Positions 61,465 to 64,000 of a stretch of 64,000 nt of DNA are shown one piece after another. Origin of the DNA: CAXXOK01 sp963674895 (GTDB lineage: Bacteria > Bacillota > Clostridia > Christensenellales > Aristaeellaceae); the NCBI GenBank assembly GCA_963674895.2, contig CAXXCY010000003.1, forward strand, positions 1,178,001 to 1,242,000. The letters are read 5' to 3'. How positions within the stretch are numbered: position 1 is the first letter of the stretch; each line of letters opens with the position of its first letter. The position numbers and the translations under genes were made by a program. The notes under the pieces are model-generated. The model was given only the letters and a program-made list of their open reading frames with translations, ran no database searches and was not told the origin of the DNA.

Positions 61465-62000
61465 CACGCATCTCCTCCTTCCAATATATCCTTGAGCTTC
61501 GTCCTCGCGCGGGACAGCCGGCTGGAAATGGTCCCCTCCGGCAGGGACAGGATCCCCGCGATCTCGCTGATCCCGTAATTCTGGTAATAGAACAGCAGGA
61601 TCACCTCGCGAAACGGCGCGGGCAGCCGGTGGACCGCCGTCATCATGGCTTCCTCGTCGTCGCGTTTCTCCCGCGTATCCTCCGCGGGAATCAGCTCGAA
61701 CACGGGGCTGCCGAGCACCACGCGCTTGACCCAGCCGCTGCGCCACAGGTCGCGGCAGCGGTTGAGCGCCACCTTGAGCAGCCATGCCTTTTCATGGCCG
61801 GGCTGCAGCTGCGTATCGCTCGTCATCAGCCGCACGAAAGCGTCCTGGCAGACTTCCTCCGCCAGATAGCGGTCGTTCAAATAGAAATAGCATACGCGCA
61901 GCACATCGTCGGCGTACATTTCGTACAGCGTTTCGATGCTTGCCGCATCGGAGGCCGCGTATCCTCCGGCTTCGACGGTAGATTCCGAGCCCTCCGTCAT
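61464..62000 (-). CDS. ECF subfamily RNA polymerase sigma factor
   Basis: A 178-residue sigma-70 family protein. Region 2 (about residues 22-92) has DRYLAEEVCQDAFVRLMTS and the DNA-melting stretch; region 4 (about 122-172) has ISEIAGILSLPEGTISSRLSRARTKLK. It would direct RNA polymerase to an extracytoplasmic-stress regulon, held in check by the membrane protein encoded next. ATG 62000 with GGGAAGGTGAT. Confidence 0.93.
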   Translation of the reverse strand: MTEGSESTVEAGGYAASDAASIETLYEMYADDVLRVCYFYLNDRYLAEEVCQDAFVRLMTSDTQLQPGHEKAWLLKVALNRCRDLWRSGWVKRVVLGSPVFELIPAEDTREKRDDEEAMMTAVHRLPAPFREVILLFYYQNYGISEIAGILSLPEGTISSRLSRARTKLKDILEGGDA

Positions 62001-62065
62001 ACTAACGGATCACCTTCCCTGATTCTTGCATTCCACCCAGAGATTTTTACACGCCGTTCCCCGAT

Positions 62066-62094
62066 ATTGTAACATCTACGGGCATCGGACGCAA
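62066..62094 (-). promoter_or_regulatory. Promoter of the sigma/anti-sigma operon
   Basis: On the minus strand TTGCGT (62094-62089), 17 bases, TACAAT (62071-62066), about 65 bases from the ATG. This is a housekeeping-type site; no autoregulatory ECF motif (AAC...CGTC) is obvious. Confidence 0.6.
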
Positions 62095-62201
62095 CGCTGC
62101 GCGGGCGGAAGCCCGCCGAACCTGGCGCCGCGCTTTTTCAACGGAGCATTTCGTGCTATGATAGGATACAAACCGGTTTCACACCTGAAGGAGGATGAAG
62201 C

Positions 62202-62792
62202 ATGCAAAGCAGGCTGAACAGGGAAGAAGCGCTGCAACTTCTGATGCGGTACAACAAGGAGCCCTTCCATATCCGCCACGCGCTCACCGTGGAAGGCGTG
62301 ATGCGCTGGTACGCAAACGATCTGGGCTTCGGCGGCGACGCGGACTACTGGGCGACGGTCGGGCTTCTGCACGATGTCGATTTCGAACTGTATCCCGATG
62401 AGCACTGCCAAAAGGCGCCCGAGCTTCTGCGCGGGGGCGGCGTCGGCGAGGATATGATCCGCTCCGTGTGCTCCCACGGATACGGCATCTGCTGCGACGT
62501 CAAGCCCGAGCACATGATGGACAAGGTGCTCTTCGCCACGGACGAGCTGACCGGGCTGATCGGCGCGGCCGCGCTGATGCGCCCTTCCAAAAGCGTGTCG
62601 GACATGGAATTAAAGAGCGTGAAGAAGAAATTCAAGGACAAAACCTTCGCGGCGGGCTGCTCGCGCGAGTATATCAGCAGCGGGGCGGAGATGCTCGGCT
62701 GGGAGATGGACGCGCTGTTTGAGAAGACCATCCTCGCGATGCGGTCCTGCGAGGACAGCGTCAACGCGGAGATGGCCTCCCTGTTCGCGTAA
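62202..62792 (+). CDS. HD-domain metal-dependent phosphohydrolase-like protein
   Basis: A 196-residue protein. The metal-binding pattern of the HD superfamily is visible: H23/H26 (FHIRHALTVE), HD in GLLHDVDFE, H in VCSHGYG and D in ATDELTG. Such proteins hydrolyse nucleotides or cyclic dinucleotides, or act as generic phosphatases; the substrate here is unknown. GAAGGAGG before the ATG. Single gene, divergent from the sigma operon. Confidence 0.85.
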   Translation: MQSRLNREEALQLLMRYNKEPFHIRHALTVEGVMRWYANDLGFGGDADYWATVGLLHDVDFELYPDEHCQKAPELLRGGGVGEDMIRSVCSHGYGICCDVKPEHMMDKVLFATDELTGLIGAAALMRPSKSVSDMELKSVKKKFKDKTFAAGCSREYISSGAEMLGWEMDALFEKTILAMRSCEDSVNAEMASLFA

Positions 62793-62940
62793 CGCGAATT
62801 CCAGTCTTCGGCGCCGCTGTTTTGGTGCGTCTCCTGTCCGCAATCCGTTGGGCCGCAAGGATTGGGGCAAAATTATGCAAGATTTACGAATATTGAATAC
62901 TTGTTCACAATCCATTCATATTCTGCCATGCTTTGTCTGC

Positions 62941-62946
62941 TATAAT
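62941..62946 (+). promoter_or_regulatory. -10 element upstream of the last ABC operon
   Basis: A consensus TATAAT 39 bases before the TTG start. No good -35 at 16-18 bases; the upstream 60 bases are AT-rich. Confidence 0.5.
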
Positions 62947-62984
62947 TGAAACGGACTTGGACCATTCCACGGAGGGATGAAGCA

Positions 62985-63908
62985 TTGGTTGAGGTACAGG
63001 GCGTCAGCAAGCGCTACGGCAGCGTGGAAGCGCTGCGGGACGTGAGCCTTACAGCCGAAAAAGGGCGCGTGCTGGGTTTGCTCGGACAAAACGGCGCGGG
63101 CAAAACGACGCTTTTAAATATCGTCACGGGCTGCCTCGCGCCGACTAAAGGGCGCGTGCTGATCAACGGGCAGGACCCGCTTTTAACCCCTGCCGCGGCC
63201 AAGCGCACCCTGGGCTATATGCCCGAGCTTCCGCCGCTGTACGACGAGATGACCGTGGAAGAATACTTACGCTATGCCGCGGAGCTGAAAAAGGTCGGCC
63301 GCCGGGAGATTCCCGCCCATGTGAATGAAATCATGCGGAGCACCGGGCTTATGGAGATGCGCGCCCGGATGCTCGGCCACCTGAGCAAGGGCTATAGGCA
63401 GCGCGCGGGGCTAGCGCAGGCATTGTGCGGCAATCCGGAAGTGCTTATACTGGACGAGCCCACCGCGGGCCTGGACCCCAAGCAGATCACGGAAATCCGC
63501 GCGCTGATCCGGAGTTTGAGCAAAGAGCACACGATCATCTTTTCCTCGCATATACTGCCCGAGGTCCGGCAGCTTTGCGACCGCGTGGTGATCCTCCATC
63601 GCGGCGAGGTCAAGCTGGACGCCGATCTGAAAAACATCGGCGGTGGGAGCGCGACCGTCCACTGCCGCATCCAGGGCGATACACGGCGGCTTACCGCCGC
63701 CCTGCAGCATATGGACGACCTGCAGGCCCTGCAGGTCTTGCCGTCGTCCGAACCGGGGGAAATCGCGCTTTCCCTGACCTTTTCTAAAACCGCAATGCCG
63801 GAAAAACAGGTGTTCACCCTGTGCAGCGCACTCGGTGCGCCGATTCTACGCATGACACGCCATGAGGACGATCTGGAACAGATCTTCCTCATGGCCATCG
63901 CCGAATAG
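62985..63908 (+). CDS. ABC transporter ATP-binding protein
   Basis: A 307-residue ATPase. Walker A GQNGAGKTT (about residues 35-43), signature HLSKGYRQR, Walker B ILDEPTAGLDP and the H-loop SSH are clear. The sequence resembles the ATPases of GldA/NosF-type exporters (LGYMPELPPLYDEMTVEEYL). Start at TTG 62985 with GGAGGG eight bases upstream; an in-frame TTG at 62946 has no ribosome site. It is followed by a permease in the same operon. Substrate unknown. Confidence 0.9.
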   Translation: MVEVQGVSKRYGSVEALRDVSLTAEKGRVLGLLGQNGAGKTTLLNIVTGCLAPTKGRVLINGQDPLLTPAAAKRTLGYMPELPPLYDEMTVEEYLRYAAELKKVGRREIPAHVNEIMRSTGLMEMRARMLGHLSKGYRQRAGLAQALCGNPEVLILDEPTAGLDPKQITEIRALIRSLSKEHTIIFSSHILPEVRQLCDRVVILHRGEVKLDADLKNIGGGSATVHCRIQGDTRRLTAALQHMDDLQALQVLPSSEPGEIALSLTFSKTAMPEKQVFTLCSALGAPILRMTRHEDDLEQIFLMAIAE

Positions 63909-63919
63909 GAGGTCCCGGT

Positions 63920-64000
63920 TTGAAAACCGTCTTCAAGCGAGAGTTTTTAAGCTATTTCCGCACGCCGACCGGCTACGTGTTCATCGGCGTGTTTTCAGCG
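63920..64000 (+). CDS. ABC-2 type permease (GldF-like), 3' end outside window
   Basis: Starts with TTG 63920 after a perfect AGGAGG, 11 bases beyond the ATPase stop, and remains open to the window end. The 27 visible residues (FKREFLSYFRTPTGYVFIGV) match the N-terminus of GldF/NosY-type permeases that pair with the preceding ATPase class. Only the first cytoplasmic helix and the start of the first membrane segment are visible. Confidence 0.75.
   Translation, partial: MKTVFKREFLSYFRTPTGYVFIGVFSA

Overview
The window looks like ordinary chromosome from a Gram-positive Firmicute of class Clostridia, probably a gut-type lineage with fairly high GC. The evidence is: strong GGAGG ribosome-binding sites, frequent GTG/TTG starts and ATGA-coupled operons, consensus TTGACA-N17-TATAAT promoters, a T-box leader before a methionyl-tRNA synthetase, a small AbrB regulator, a YesM/YesN two-component pair, a YtrA-type GntR operon, a four-cysteine L28, and a thioredoxin-reductase-like protein of the clostridial ferredoxin-dependent kind. 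Taxonomy below class is inference. No phage, IS element or CRISPR array was seen.

Layout. 0-0.9 kb: a two-gene chromate-type (ChrA) transporter, first gene cut by the window edge. 1-4.4 kb: a polyprenyl-phosphate sugar transferase, a nucleotidyltransferase and galE, a surface-polysaccharide cluster. 4.5-7.4 kb: a TetR regulator with a three-gene ABC exporter. 7.5-8.5 kb: small proteins. 8.6-14.3 kb: xanthine phosphoribosyltransferase (+) convergent with a nucleoside/purine-type ABC importer (BMP protein, ATPase, two permeases; -) whose mRNA has a long, foldable leader. 14.6-16.3 kb: an MFS transporter behind a MarR gene broken by a stop codon and a frameshift. 16.4-18.4 kb: a split permease, one half fused to a ferredoxin domain, divergent from a Crp/Fnr regulator. 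18.5-20.0 kb: guaA. 20.1-22.9 kb: small membrane protein, secD, secF. 23.0-26.5 kb: abrB, T-box, metG, tatD. 26.5-30.5 kb: QueG-like Fe-S protein, rpmB, two exported proteins, and a TrxB-like enzyme lacking NADPH motifs. 30.6-34.5 kb: M55 peptidase, cysteine hydrolase, flavodoxin and an ABC-F ATPase. 34.7-40.4 kb: a 1129-residue protein with about 19 copies of a 37-residue repeat, an acyltransferase and an M29 aminopeptidase.

40.5-54.5 kb is one functional block on the minus strand. A lipoprotein sugar-binding sensor, a YesM-type kinase and a YesN-type regulator lie upstream of a YtfQ-like binding protein, its ATPase and two permeases, then an iron alcohol dehydrogenase, an FGGY kinase, araD and araA. 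It reads as sensing, uptake and catabolism of L-arabinose or an arabinose-containing sugar.

54.7-56.5 kb holds an AT-rich two-gene module of unknown function, non-coding repeats, and three tRNA genes (Leu-TAG, Gly-GCC, Gly-TCC) under one consensus promoter. 56.7-60.2 kb is a YtrA-type GntR/ABC operon with a visible operator. 60.2-60.5 kb carries a second copy of an intergenic repeat. 60.5-62.1 kb is an ECF sigma factor with its presumed anti-sigma partner, followed by an HD-domain protein and the start of a further ABC exporter that leaves the window.
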